Origin: Shewanella atlantica
Lineage (GTDB): Bacteria; Pseudomonadota; Gammaproteobacteria; Enterobacterales; Shewanellaceae
Assembly: GCF_003966265.1 (NCBI RefSeq)
Contig: NZ_RXNV01000001.1
Location: 806,001-870,000 of the forward strand
DNA: 64,000 bases
Reading direction: 5' to 3'
Under the pieces are notes generated by a model. That model searched no databases. It saw nothing but the letters and a program-made list of their open reading frames with translations, and was not told the origin of the DNA. Position 1 is the first letter of the stretch; every line of letters begins with the position of its first letter. This document shows, piece after piece, positions 35,571 to 44,156 of the stretch. A program made the translations under genes and the position numbers.

Positions 35571-38039
35571 TTAAGCCGACTGCTGGTGGAACTGGTAGAT
35601 CTCAGCTTCCAACTCGCTAATCGCTTGCTCGTACTCTTTTTTACCGCCAAAGCCTTTTTTAACGATTTCGCTTAGGCTACCAATCTCGTTAAATGGCTGC
35701 ACTTTGAGCACTTGCATGGATTCGATCTCTTGCACTCCCATGTCGGCGTATTTAAGCAATAGATTCTCTAGTACCGTTTGGGCGGTATCTGAATACTTGG
35801 TGAAGTAATTACGCTTCTTAACGCTGTTTGCGCGTTCCTTACGGGTGAGCGGTGGTTGGTCATATACCACATGGCAGATCATGTCGAAGGGGTCCATCTC
35901 TTTGCCGACTTCATCCTCTAGGGCTTGCCAAATTATGCCTTCGTTTGCGAGCTCATCTATCACCGCTTGTTTACGGTCAGATTCATTCCAACGCTTTACG
36001 AACTCATCGAGTGAACTGAACTGCTTAGCCATGGTTTTACGGGTGTAGTCTTTAAAGGATTCGGTGACTAACTTGCCGTCGCTGTCGTAATACTGCACGC
36101 GCTCTGCGACCTTACTGACGCTGACACCCGATACGCGGTACTTATTTACTTTACGGGTCTCATCGTCTTTCCACTCGCCATCTGCGCCCTGGTTGCCACT
36201 GTTACTACCGTCTTGCTCACCCTCACCTTGCTCGGTTCCAGAGAAGTCATCATGAAGCGGGTTATCTTGGTCATCGACTTCATTCTCTTCACCGCTGGCA
36301 TCAATACCATCGATGTCTGTATCATCATCTTCGATATCCGTAGGGGTAACTATCATGACCTTTTCTGGTGTGCCATCGAAACGTTCATCTGCAAACAGTT
36401 CAGTGGCTTTTTTGAAGTCGAGAATGGTAAACCACAGCTTGCCATATCTGTCATCGATACGAGTGCCACGGCCAATGATCTGTTTGAACTTGGTCATTGA
36501 TTGAATGTTTTGATCGAGCACCACCAGCTTACAGGTTTTGGCATCGACACCTGTGGTCATTAACTCTGATGTGGTGGCAATAACGGGGTAGGCTTTCTTG
36601 GGGTTGATAAAGTTATCAAGCTGGGCTTTTCCAAGCTCGTCATCTCCGGTGATCTTCATGACGAACTTGTCGTTCTTAGCCATCTGCTTTGGATTGAGGT
36701 TTGCAATGGCTCGGCGCATTCGTTCGGCGTGGTCTATATCATTACAGAACACGATAGTTTTCGCCATCGGGTCGGTACGTTTTAGGTAGTTAGTGATGGT
36801 CTCGGCCACCAGCTGTGTACGCTCATCAATCACCATGGTGCGATCGAAATCTTTTTGGTTATAGATTCGGTCTTCGATCACTTCGCCATTATTATCAATT
36901 TGACCTTTGGTTGGTCGCCAACCTTGAAGATCGACATCGATATCGACTCTAACGACTTTGTAAGGTGCTAAGAAGCCATCTTCAATCCCCTCTTTTAGTG
37001 AGTAGGTATAAGCCGGATCACCAAAGTAGTCTGAGTTTGATACTTCATCTGTTTCTTTAGGGGTTGCCGTTAACCCTACTTGAGCAGCACTAGAGAAGTA
37101 CTCTAGAATTTCACGCCATGCACTGTCATCTGCGGCGCTGCCTCGGTGGCACTCGTCGATGATGATTAAATCAAAGAAATCTGGGTCTACCTGTTTATAG
37201 GCTTTTTGGCTCTCTTCTGGGCCTGTTAGTGCTTGATAGAGTGCCAGGTGTATTTCATAAGCAGGATCAACGGTTCTACCGGTGATCTTGGTCATCGATG
37301 GCCCGAAGGGCTGGAAATCGTTGATGCGGGTTTGATCGACCAAGATATTGCGGTCGGCTAGGAACAAAATGCGCTTCTTTGCACGAGCCTTCCATAAACG
37401 ATAGATGATTTGAAAAGCGGTATAGGTTTTACCCGTACCCGTAGCCATCACCAGTAGCACACGGTCTTTACCCGACGATATAGCCTCTACGGTTTTGTTG
37501 ATGGCTTGCAGTTGATAATAACGAGGGTGCTTACCGCTACCATCGTCATAGTATTCTTGGTTGATAATGGGCAGTTGAACCGAGGTATAGCCCTTCCAAG
37601 TACAATATCGATCCCACAGGACTTGTGGGCTTGGAAAGTCTTCCAGGCTTATCTCCGACTCAAGTAGGTGCTCTTCGCTCGTGCCTAGCTTGGTTTTGTC
37701 ATGAAAGATAAAACCATCGCCGTTAGACGCAAAGATAAAGGGCACTTCGAGCAAACGGGCATAATCTAGCCCTTGTTGCATCCCTTTGCCTACCTCGTGC
37801 TTATTGGCTTTAGCCTCAATAACAGCAAGTGGCATGCTAGGTTTGTGGTAGAGCACAATATCGGCAGACTTTACGGTTTTACGCACACCCAATTGACCAC
37901 GCACAATAACCTTACCATCACGCAGTTTCACCTCTTGGCGAATTTGCGTCATATCATCCCAACCCGCATCGGTAATGGCCGGCATTATGAACTTAGTGAT
38001 GATATCCGTTTCAGTTAGCTTTGCTTTATTGATGCTCAT
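35571..38039 (-). CDS. hsdR: Type I restriction motor and nuclease subunit HsdR
   Basis: 822 residues from the ATG at 38039, chosen because [22 protein letters not shown] is the usual HsdR opening; an ATG 36 bases upstream is possible. The N-terminal nuclease has the ExK-type motif AVIEAKAN. The SF2 helicase follows: VMATGTGKT (Walker A), IIDECHRGS (motif II), LTATP (III), and IGRGTR (VI). It translocates DNA and cuts it when unmodified sites are met. An acidic, glycine-rich linker lies near 585-640. Type IB (EcoAI) affinity is likely. Confidence 0.94.
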   Translation of the reverse strand: MSINKAKLTETDIITKFIMPAITDAGWDDMTQIRQEVKLRDGKVIVRGQLGVRKTVKSADIVLYHKPSMPLAVIEAKANKHEVGKGMQQGLDYARLLEVPFIFASNGDGFIFHDKTKLGTSEEHLLESEISLEDFPSPQVLWDRYCTWKGYTSVQLPIINQEYYDDGSGKHPRYYQLQAINKTVEAISSGKDRVLLVMATGTGKTYTAFQIIYRLWKARAKKRILFLADRNILVDQTRINDFQPFGPSMTKITGRTVDPAYEIHLALYQALTGPEESQKAYKQVDPDFFDLIIIDECHRGSAADDSAWREILEYFSSAAQVGLTATPKETDEVSNSDYFGDPAYTYSLKEGIEDGFLAPYKVVRVDIDVDLQGWRPTKGQIDNNGEVIEDRIYNQKDFDRTMVIDERTQLVAETITNYLKRTDPMAKTIVFCNDIDHAERMRRAIANLNPKQMAKNDKFVMKITGDDELGKAQLDNFINPKKAYPVIATTSELMTTGVDAKTCKLVVLDQNIQSMTKFKQIIGRGTRIDDRYGKLWFTILDFKKATELFADERFDGTPEKVMIVTPTDIEDDDTDIDGIDASGEENEVDDQDNPLHDDFSGTEQGEGEQDGSNSGNQGADGEWKDDETRKVNKYRVSGVSVSKVAERVQYYDSDGKLVTESFKDYTRKTMAKQFSSLDEFVKRWNESDRKQAVIDELANEGIIWQALEDEVGKEMDPFDMICHVVYDQPPLTRKERANSVKKRNYFTKYSDTAQTVLENLLLKYADMGVQEIESMQVLKVQPFNEIGSLSEIVKKGFGGKKEYEQAISELEAEIYQFHQQSA

Positions 38040-38312
38040 AACTAATCCAGGTCCCTCTAGGATGATAACAGACAATACCAGATGTAGAGTTTGCCATAAG
38101 TTAGCCTAAAACACAGTACGAATGACGATGAATAAACCACTGATATGCCGATAGTTTGATCTGTATAGTAAATATGCATGCCTGTATCAATGTGTAGCTT
38201 ACGATACCAAGCAAGAGCCATATGCTGGAACTGATTACGCCCTCCCAACTGAAAGCCCATATCAATCAAGTTAACGTCACGTCAGACACGAGAATTAAAT
38301 TCGATATAATCC

Positions 38313-38356
38313 TTGCTGGTGGAAGTTCTATCATCCAGACGAAGAGCCACCAGCAA
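38313..38356. repeat. Inverted repeat containing opposed Chi octamers
   Basis: TTGCTGGTGG (38313-38322) and CCACCAGCAA (38347-38356) are perfect inverted copies, 24 bases apart. Confidence 0.85.
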
Positions 38357-38364
38357 ACAGAACT

Positions 38365-38502
38365 GAGGCATCCGGGATACCTGAGATCTCTTGGATGCCT
38401 GAAACATTTGAAGTATCTGGGATACCTGGGATGCCTGAAATAATTGAGGTATCTGGGATACCTGGGATATCTTAGACATTTGAGGCATCTGGGATAGCAT
38501 TG
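38365..38502. repeat. 36-bp tandem repeat, about 3.5 copies
   Basis: Units begin GAGG/AAGTATCTGGGATACC at 38365 (a 45-base variant), 38410, 38446 and 38482 (partial). Within each, the word TCTGGGATACCTGGGAT recurs. Confidence 0.85.
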
Positions 38503-38725
38503 CAATTAATCGTTTCAATATCCAATCAAGAGGGCTTTTAACCAAGACAATGGATATCCCCAGCCGAACTCTTCTCGGGTGTTAAAATCTAATCGCATCA
38601 CTTCTTGCTGGTGGAGCTCACGCAGTAATTTAGCCAACTAGGCTCACTTGATAGATGACCACAAGGTTGCAGTCATCTTTACTGACTATCAAGGCGTGTA
38701 AACAAGTTACTTTCCCGATGCTAGT

Positions 38726-39481
38726 TCAATCAGACACTCTGGCATCGTACTGGCGATAAAACTTACGTTGCTTCAGCAACGCCTTGGTGAGGGTTCGGCC
38801 TTGATTGTTGGCCGTTATCTTAATTGGCGGAATGATATCAGAGTATTTTTCCAGAGCCTCCCTCCAGCTCAGATGTTGACCGTGGATCCAGAAATCAAAA
38901 TAGGCGCGCAGGCCCAATTCCTCATGCCAGCCTCCCTGAGCTATCTTGCCTGCGCTAGCGACCCGTTGAGTACGCTCCTTCTGCCAGCTGTAAAAATCAA
39001 TGTAGCGGGTGCTATTTAGCCGTTCGCATAGCGCGCCCAGATTAAAATAAACATCCGGGCTTACCGAGGTGTCACTCGCCTCGGCCAGCAGCAACTCACG
39101 GCATTGACGCCTTAAATTGCGAATATCCAATAACCCTGTAAACTTGCTAGTTACTAATTCCTGTATCCAATACGCTTCTTGCTCAGCATAGTAATCCACA
39201 ATACTGGTCTCACTCGACAAGCCTTGCTCGGCAAACTCTGCCAGAGCTGCTGTACGCTTGCTTCGCCAATGTCTAATTTCGGCTATACAGGTACGACACT
39301 TCTTTTGCCTCATCCCCAATGCATATTTTGCAAACGGCTTTACCTGCTCCAACAGGTGCTGTGCTATTTCACCAGGCGTCTGCAGGTATTTGAACGGCAT
39401 TTGCAACAAGCCTAGACCTTTTGCGCCTCCAGCGATTTCCTTCTCACTTAAAGGTACTTTGATAGATAACTCAACTGACAC
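38726..39481 (-). CDS. Integrase-associated protein of unknown function
   Basis: 251 residues, charged and helical, with a CRTC pair near 61-64 and several Trp/Tyr-rich segments (FYSWQKERTQR, YFDFWIHGQHLSW). It has no membrane segment or recognised domain. Its start overlaps the end of the integrase gene by 11 bases, so it is translationally coupled and probably works with it, for instance as an excision factor or DNA-binding partner. It lies at the right end of element 1. Confidence 0.65.
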   Translation of the reverse strand: MSVELSIKVPLSEKEIAGGAKGLGLLQMPFKYLQTPGEIAQHLLEQVKPFAKYALGMRQKKCRTCIAEIRHWRSKRTAALAEFAEQGLSSETSIVDYYAEQEAYWIQELVTSKFTGLLDIRNLRRQCRELLLAEASDTSVSPDVYFNLGALCERLNSTRYIDFYSWQKERTQRVASAGKIAQGGWHEELGLRAYFDFWIHGQHLSWREALEKYSDIIPPIKITANNQGRTLTKALLKQRKFYRQYDARVSD

Positions 39482-40778
39482 GGAATGACCTCACATTTGA
39501 TTCTTGTTTGTCTTCAAGCCATGCCACCCAGTTATTAAGGGAAACACGTTTCTCTTCAAGGTATTCATAGCGGTCGTAATGCTTACTGGAAACATCTTGC
39601 AGAGCATGGTTATGGATCCGGTCTCGCAGGTGTTTACTTATTCCCATCTCCCCCATAAGCGTCTTGCAGGTACGACGGATATCGCGCGGTACAAAGTGGC
39701 GAAAACCACTCTTTGTAACAAAGCGATTGATACATTGGCTGAAGCTATCAAGACGTATATGACGTTGTGGGTCCAAGCGATGTGGAAATATATATTCGCT
39801 ACCTTCAGCGACTTCATGCATGGCTCTGAGCGTGGCCAATGCTTTATCATTTAAAGGGATAATATGGTGACGTTTGTTCTTACTTACAGCGGGGATTATC
39901 TCCAGCGTTGCCGACTCCCAGTTCACTGCCGACCACTTACTTGCCGCCAGCTCATAGGGGCGCTGGCCACCAGAATAAAAACACAGTTCAAGGAGACGGG
40001 CTAAATCAAACCCTACGCCGTTGGTATCGGCGAAGGTTTGTAGCAACAGGCGTACTTCACTGAGGGTAAGCCAGTTCTCTCCTACTCGCTCGGCGGAGCG
40101 CTGCTTAGGCACCGGAGTCACAGGGTTGAACTTCAAGCCATACTGTACATTGACAGCCCTATGGGCAGGGTCATGATCATGTTTCATCCCATAGTTGAAT
40201 GCGGCCATCAGATAAGAGCGTACACGGTTGCTCTGTGTCTCTGCACCACGCTCAATGATGCTAGCCAGTACATTAATGATCTGCTCTACTGTCACCTCCT
40301 TGGCCTTGGTGTCCTCGGGAATAAAGGGGTAGACCTCCTTCTCTAGTGACTTGAGAGTGGCCTCATAAGTTCGCTTACCATCCTTCTTCATCTGCGCCGT
40401 GTAGGCATGAAACAACTGGCGTATTGAGCCCTGTCTCGCCGCTTCCTGCTGCACCCTAAGTGCTTCAGCCTCCTGTTCCGCTGCCAAGCGCTGTAATTTT
40501 TCGAGATGTTGCTTGGGATCGATATCCTTTTTTAATTGCGCACCAAATTGACGAGCCTGCTCTCTTGCCTCCGACAACCCCAATGTATTGCTCAGGATTC
40601 CGATCTGCAGGTAGACCCGTTCTTTGCCACGAAAATAACGGAAGATAAATGTCTTCATGCCGCTGACATTGACCCTGACACCCAAGCGCCCTGTTCCCCG
40701 CTCACCGGAATCATCAAAAACCTCGTAAGGTTTAGCTTTGGCTTTGAGCCCCTGAACAAAACTTGCGGTAAATTTCAT
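39471..40778 (-). CDS. int: Tyrosine recombinase / integrase of element 1
   Basis: 435 residues from the ATG at 40778, chosen for GGGGA six bases upstream and the family opening MKFTASFVQGLKAKAKPYEVFD; the longer frame would translate the upstream repeats. The N-terminal arm-binding domain (about 1-90), core-binding domain (about 115-215) and catalytic domain with Arg273 (GGQRPYELA), Lys302, Arg368 (DIRRTCKT), His391 and Tyr401 (HYDRY) are complete. It recombines the tRNA-Ile2 3' end (P4-type integrase). It sits by attR and reads away from it. Confidence 0.94.
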   Translation of the reverse strand: MKFTASFVQGLKAKAKPYEVFDDSGERGTGRLGVRVNVSGMKTFIFRYFRGKERVYLQIGILSNTLGLSEAREQARQFGAQLKKDIDPKQHLEKLQRLAAEQEAEALRVQQEAARQGSIRQLFHAYTAQMKKDGKRTYEATLKSLEKEVYPFIPEDTKAKEVTVEQIINVLASIIERGAETQSNRVRSYLMAAFNYGMKHDHDPAHRAVNVQYGLKFNPVTPVPKQRSAERVGENWLTLSEVRLLLQTFADTNGVGFDLARLLELCFYSGGQRPYELAASKWSAVNWESATLEIIPAVSKNKRHHIIPLNDKALATLRAMHEVAEGSEYIFPHRLDPQRHIRLDSFSQCINRFVTKSGFRHFVPRDIRRTCKTLMGEMGISKHLRDRIHNHALQDVSSKHYDRYEYLEEKRVSLNNWVAWLEDKQESNVRSFRVS

Positions 40779-40800
40779 GACAGTCCCCAACAGCGTAGTT

Positions 40801-40846
40801 ATTACTGCAGTTAGCATAGTAATTACTGCAGTTATTACTGCAGTTA
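40801..40846. repeat. Three 13-bp integrase arm-like repeats upstream of int
   Basis: ATTACTGCAGTTA is present exactly at 40801-40813, 40822-40834 and 40834-40846, within the int promoter region. Each contains a PstI-like CTGCAG palindrome core. Together with the left-end copies this fits arm sites, or autoregulation of int. Confidence 0.75.
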
Positions 40847-40971
40847 TAGTACAACTCAATGGGACAAATCAAGATAAGAAAAACCTAATGGATTAGGCAA
40901 ACACATATAAAGTCAGTATGATAAGGGGCTTAACGAGACGAAATAAAATTTAACCAGACATTATTTATCAT

Positions 40972-41021
40972 GACTCATAATCGTCAGGTCCCCAGTTCGA
41001 GTCTGGGAGGGGCCACCATAG
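40972..41021. repeat. attR of element 1
   Basis: Perfect 50-bp copy of 17259-17308. It keeps the tRNA anticodon loop to CCA but lacks the 5' half, so it does not encode a tRNA. Confidence 0.92.
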
Positions 41022-41032
41022 TTTCAAACGAA

Positions 41033-41059
41033 AAAGCCTGCCTCGCGCAGGCTTTTTTG
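41033..41059 (+). terminator. Terminator after attR of element 1
   Basis: AAGCCTGC-CTC-GCGCAGGCTT and T-run; second of the four related att-terminator modules. Confidence 0.85.
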
Positions 41060-41111
41060 TGTCTGAAATTCAATGGTGACAACTTCATCTCAGCATATTC
41101 CCGCCCTTACG

Positions 41112-41129
41112 GTTCGAGTCTGGGAGGGG
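41112..41129. repeat. att remnant, left end of element 2
   Basis: 18 bases identical to the T-arm and acceptor of tRNA-Ile2 (GTTCGAGTCTGGGAGGGG). They are then followed by CTATTAAACAAGCCAGTAG, a context shared with the remnant at 50214. Confidence 0.75.
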
Positions 41130-41159
41130 GCTATTAAACAAGCCAGTAGTTTCAAACGA

Positions 41160-41190
41160 AAAAGCCCATTGTTTCAATGGGCTTTTTTGT
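41160..41190 (+). terminator. Terminator after att remnant at 41112
   Basis: AAGCCCATTG-TTT-CAATGGGCTT and T-run; it is closest in sequence to the terminator just after the tRNA. Confidence 0.85.
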
Positions 41191-41437
41191 GTCTGAAATT
41201 GACTTATCGCCGCACAGTAATAAATACTCTCCCACCTCATCAGAAAGAATTACTGTAGTTAACTAAGGTCGCCTGTGTCAAAACTGCTACATCATTCACT
41301 AACTCACAGTACCAATCTCCTGATAGCTAAGCTTTATAACGGCCAACCAGTATCAAATATGGCATCTTCCTAAATCTGGATAATAATTAGTCATAGTATT
41401 TCTGTAACTTCCAACACTTAGGATATTGGGACCAACC

Positions 41438-41602
41438 ATGAGTGAACCCTATGCCGTCTACAAAGCCGGGAACCTTCTAAAAGTTAACTTTCATCGATAC
41501 CACTCGAGCTATACTCCCCCACCGCCATATAACCGGAACCGGTACGCACAAGTCATCCCCATAGCTTCGAAGACAAAAGCCACAGGTAAACTTTGTCCCT
41601 AG
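41438..41602 (+). CDS. 54-aa conserved small protein, copy 2
   Basis: 54 residues starting MSEPYAVYKAGNLLKVNF, with HSSYTPPPPYN and ending KLCP; same length and frame as copy 1 at 17610. About half the residues are identical, with no frameshift or stop. The shared core is Y-x-x-GNLL, N-F, Y-TPPPPYN, VIPI and LCP. It again converges with a Gp2-type gene, here broken. The persistence of an intact frame beside a decayed neighbour suggests it is useful on its own, or that decay is recent. Confidence 0.6.
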   Translation: MSEPYAVYKAGNLLKVNFHRYHSSYTPPPPYNRNRYAQVIPIASKTKATGKLCP

Positions 41603-41614
41603 TCTCAGCTACTG

Positions 41615-42097
41615 TTATGCACAGCCTTTCTTTTGGGAGCGAGATTTAAAGCGGCTAGGACTAAAAGCTTTGTACCTGGTAGGTATACCAGCCATGCCTT
41701 CCAACATCAGTGCCAGATGATAATGCTGTGCCTGAGAACTGAATTTCGCCCTACATCGAGTATATCCAATATGACGAAAATCATACCCTCTCGTTAGCCT
41801 GGCTTTCAGTGCCTCTATGAATGTACTTAGGTGACTACTATCACCAGTGGCTTGCCTTTGGTGCAAGTAAAAATGGCACACAAAGAGCTTAGTGACATAG
41901 CTGAGTGACATAGCTGAGTGACATAGCTGAGTGACATAGCTGAGCAGACATTTTCCGGACTGTACAAGACCGTGCCAGATAGCGCTAATTAAGTGTAGGC
42001 AGAGATTGCTTATATCAATAACTAGATTGAAAAAGCCTTCCTCAACTTTAAACGTTTCCCAGAATTTAACCTTGCAAATAGTGTCAGCTACTTTCAT
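41615..42097 (-). pseudogene. Decayed Gp2 / YagK-YfjJ domain relict
   Basis: The last 100 codons match the Gp2-like protein of element 1 (AQHYHLALMLEG and SRYKAFSPSR equivalents). The block of about 50 residues after HYHLALMLEG is deleted and the N-terminal part is replaced by four 13-bp repeats and unrelated sequence. It still reads open but cannot make the normal domain. The non-coding sequence past it, near 41945-42035, matches 20090-20170 of element 1, showing a deletion joined the two. Confidence 0.75.
41892..41943. repeat. 13-bp tandem repeat, four perfect copies
   Basis: GTGACATAGCTGA is repeated four times without change. Element 1 has one related word (GTGTCATAGCTAA) at the equivalent point, so it expanded here inside the Gp2 relict. 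Confidence 0.9.
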
Positions 42098-42391
42098 TGC
42101 AGGTGGAGTATAACTGTAACCATCCAGACGGCGGAATCATCATCTACACTTTAGTTGAGACCGTTAAGTAGTCGCGCCACCGAATGAGAGTGGCAAGACT
42201 AATAAATGGCAGTTTTCAATGCGTATTTAGTGAGTTGACGGCTAATGGCTCGGGTGATGTCACTGGTTAAGATAAAGCGGGGGTACCCATGATATTGACG
42301 CCATATGTGGATGTACCCCGTGAGACGACGCAGTGGTTCTTTGGGCTGCAGGATGAGTCGACTATCAGGTAAAGGCTGGTTTAATGATTTG
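42098..42391. other. Leader region of the Mrp-like cluster
   Basis: It begins with TTGCAGGTGGA (42097-42107), then CATCCAG, similar to 38313-38338 of element 1. No promoter could be fixed with confidence. A frame in phase with mnhE opens at 42305, but its first 29 residues look non-coding. Confidence 0.35.
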
Positions 42392-42901
42392 ATGAATATT
42401 CATTTCCGGAGTGTATGGTTTCGCGCGGTTGCTTTTACCTTTATGTGGTGGATGCTCACTGCGGGGTCTGTAAACTCATGGCTGGTTGGTGCACCAGTAG
42501 TGCTCGTTGCTACGTTGATAAGTATGGTACTGGTGCCTCCTTTTTCCTGTTCGGTAGTTGGCTCTGTTCGCTTCGTGCCATTTTTTATTTGGCACTCGCT
42601 GCGAGGCGGCGCCGATGTAGCGTGGCGCGCATTTCACCCCAAAATGCCCATAGCCCCGGGTCTGGTTGAGTTCCCCTTGCGCCTTCCGCCGGGAATGTCT
42701 CGGGTATTCATGGTTAATACGGTCAGCCTGCTGCCTGGTACATTAAGTGTCGAGTTGGGAGCTAACCGTCTGAAAGTTCATGTGCTCGATACACGAAAAA
42801 ATGTGTTATCGGAACTCATAAGGTTAGAACAAATTATTGCCAAAATGTTTAACACATCCCTGCAGGATGCTAAAGGAGATGAATGCAATGAAGAGATTTA
42901 A
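42392..42901 (+). CDS. mnhE: Mrp/Mnh antiporter subunit E-like
   Basis: 169 residues from the ATG at 42392; in-frame ATGs at 42305 and 42353 are possible, but this one gives normal family length and starts just before the first membrane segment. The pattern FTFMWWMLTAG...SWLVGAP and VNTVSLLPGTLSVEL...VHVLD is that of MnhE/MrpE, the accessory subunit of multi-subunit cation/proton antiporters, with the conserved SLLPGT loop. First gene of a ten-gene unit; its end overlaps the universal stress gene by 14 bases. Confidence 0.85.
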   Translation: MNIHFRSVWFRAVAFTFMWWMLTAGSVNSWLVGAPVVLVATLISMVLVPPFSCSVVGSVRFVPFFIWHSLRGGADVAWRAFHPKMPIAPGLVEFPLRLPPGMSRVFMVNTVSLLPGTLSVELGANRLKVHVLDTRKNVLSELIRLEQIIAKMFNTSLQDAKGDECNEEI

Positions 42902-43871
42902 AGACATACTTTGTGTATTGGAACCAGTGAAAGTTTGCGAACCAGCGCTGGAACGTGCCGTCACTCTGGCCGAGAATAATCAGGCCTGTTTAACTGTGGT
43001 TGACGTAGCGCCATACGTCACTGTCGGTATTGGGATGTCTGATGGTGGCTCTGGCTTGGCCAATTTACAGGCCGCAATGGTTAGCATACACAAACAACGA
43101 TTGGAGGCATTCGTCGAGCCGTTCACTAAGCGGATTAAGATCGAAACTAAGGTGTTGGTTGGCACCCCTTTCCTGGAGGTCATACATGAGGTTCTGCGTA
43201 ACGGCCGCGACTTGGTGGTCAAGGTACCCGAATATCAGGATTGGATAGAAAGGTTATTTGGCAGTGACGATATGCATCTCTTGCGCAAATGCCCATGTCC
43301 GGTTTGGTTAATCAAATCGCAGGCACCAAAGACCCACCGGGTCATTCTGGCCGCAGTCGATGTCGATGACACCCATCTACAACAAGAGGTGGAGTCACGA
43401 CATGCACTTAACCGTCAGGTACTCGAAATGGCCAGTTCTCAGGCTCTGGCAGAGGCTGCCGAGTTGCATATAGTGCATGCATGGAATGTGTTAGGAGAGG
43501 GTTCCATGCGTCATGGGGCATTCATGAGTGCGTCGGAAAGAGAAGTCAACGCCTGTGTCGAGCAAGTCAGGCGACAACATGAGGCTAATCTGGATGATCT
43601 GATGTGCGAGGTGAGCGCCAATCTGGGGAAGGATACTTTGCACTACCTTAAACCCCAAACACATCTGATAAAGGGTGCGGCTCGCAAAGAGATACCGGCG
43701 CTGGCCAGGCATATCGACGCGGATCTTGTTGTCATGGGAACGGTAGCCCGTACAGGTGTATCTGGTTTTATCATGGGCAATACCGCGGAATCAATCCTGA
43801 ATCAGCTCGATTGTTCCGTACTCGCGATTAAACCACCTGGCTTTAAGACGCCGGTTATATTGGACGATTAA
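42888..43871 (+). CDS. Tandem universal stress protein (UspE-like)
   Basis: 327 residues from the ATG at 42888, which has AAAGGAG nine bases upstream. Two UspA domains in tandem; the second has the nucleotide-binding ending VMGTVARTGVSGFIMGNTAESILNQLDCSVLAIKPPGF, and the first a weaker version. Such proteins bind ATP and help survive stress. It is embedded between mnhE and mnhF, overlapping mnhE, so it is co-expressed with the antiporter and may regulate it. Confidence 0.88.
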   Translation: MKRFKDILCVLEPVKVCEPALERAVTLAENNQACLTVVDVAPYVTVGIGMSDGGSGLANLQAAMVSIHKQRLEAFVEPFTKRIKIETKVLVGTPFLEVIHEVLRNGRDLVVKVPEYQDWIERLFGSDDMHLLRKCPCPVWLIKSQAPKTHRVILAAVDVDDTHLQQEVESRHALNRQVLEMASSQALAEAAELHIVHAWNVLGEGSMRHGAFMSASEREVNACVEQVRRQHEANLDDLMCEVSANLGKDTLHYLKPQTHLIKGAARKEIPALARHIDADLVVMGTVARTGVSGFIMGNTAESILNQLDCSVLAIKPPGFKTPVILDD

Positions 43872-43877
43872 ATCCGT

Positions 43878-44156
43878 ATGCAAACCCTATACCTCACACT
43901 GGCTTTGTTCCTCTTGCTGAACCTCATTGTCGGAATGTGGCGGGTGTTGCGCGGTCCCACCGCCGCGGATCGCATGTTAACGGCACAGCTATTCGGCACC
44001 ACATCAGTGGCTGCAATGTTATTGCTGGCACAGGCGATGGACAAACCGGCCCTACGCGATGTAGCACTGGTATTCGCCTTGCTTGCGGCGGTAACTGCGG
44101 TAGCTTTTATCCGACGCGCCTGGCGGGTTAGGGAGAAAAAGCATGACACCAATTGA
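43878..44156 (+). CDS. mnhF: Mrp/Mnh antiporter subunit F-like
   Basis: 92 residues with three membrane segments. RVLRGPTAADRMLTAQLFGTT and the following segment with ALRDVALVFALLAAVTAVAF are the MrpF signature. It starts six bases after the stress gene and overlaps mnhG by 14 bases. Confidence 0.9.
   Translation: MQTLYLTLALFLLLNLIVGMWRVLRGPTAADRMLTAQLFGTTSVAAMLLLAQAMDKPALRDVALVFALLAAVTAVAFIRRAWRVREKKHDTN

Larger units (their letters stand above)
38076..38725. other. Gene-free repeat-rich region, 650 bases
   Basis: It has no credible gene. It contains the hsdR promoter, a perfect 10-bp inverted repeat around a Chi octamer (38313-38356), 3.5 copies of a 36-bp tandem repeat (38365-38502), and another TTGCTGGTGGA at 38605. 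The open frames through the repeats are rich in Arg, Tyr and Pro and look like repeat translation, not protein. Confidence 0.7.
17259..41021. mobile_element. Element 1: tRNA-Ile2 integrative genomic island carrying defence genes
   Basis: A 23.8-kb insert between perfect 50-bp direct repeats of the tRNA-Ile2 3' end. It has a tyrosine integrase near the right end, an AlpA-type regulator and a Gp2/YfjJ-like protein near the left end, and no capsid, tail or conjugation genes. The cargo is a zinc-ribbon/GIY-YIG protein, ZorAB-HNH-McrBC, an Abi-type protein, a complete type I restriction system and several small genes. Base composition looks more AT-rich than the flanks. The build resembles P4-like or CP4-type satellite islands of Enterobacteria and Shewanella. 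With intact att sites and integrase it may still excise. Confidence 0.9.

Noticed and set aside
20256..38039. Prophage
   Set aside because: No capsid, portal, terminase, tail or lysis genes were seen; integrase, AlpA and a Gp2-like protein alone suggest a satellite-type island.
38266..38545. Overlapping minus-strand frames of 79 and 87 codons through the 36-bp repeats
   Set aside because: The peptides are translations of a tandem repeat (Arg/Tyr/Pro-rich in one frame, Ser/Gln-rich in another) with no ribosome site.
40972..41021. Second tRNA gene at attR
   Set aside because: Only the 3' 47 bases are present; no 5' acceptor or D-arm.
41885..41945. Regular repeats resembling a small CRISPR
   Set aside because: The 13-bp units are contiguous without spacers, as are the 7-, 18- and 36-bp arrays; no cas genes occur in the window.
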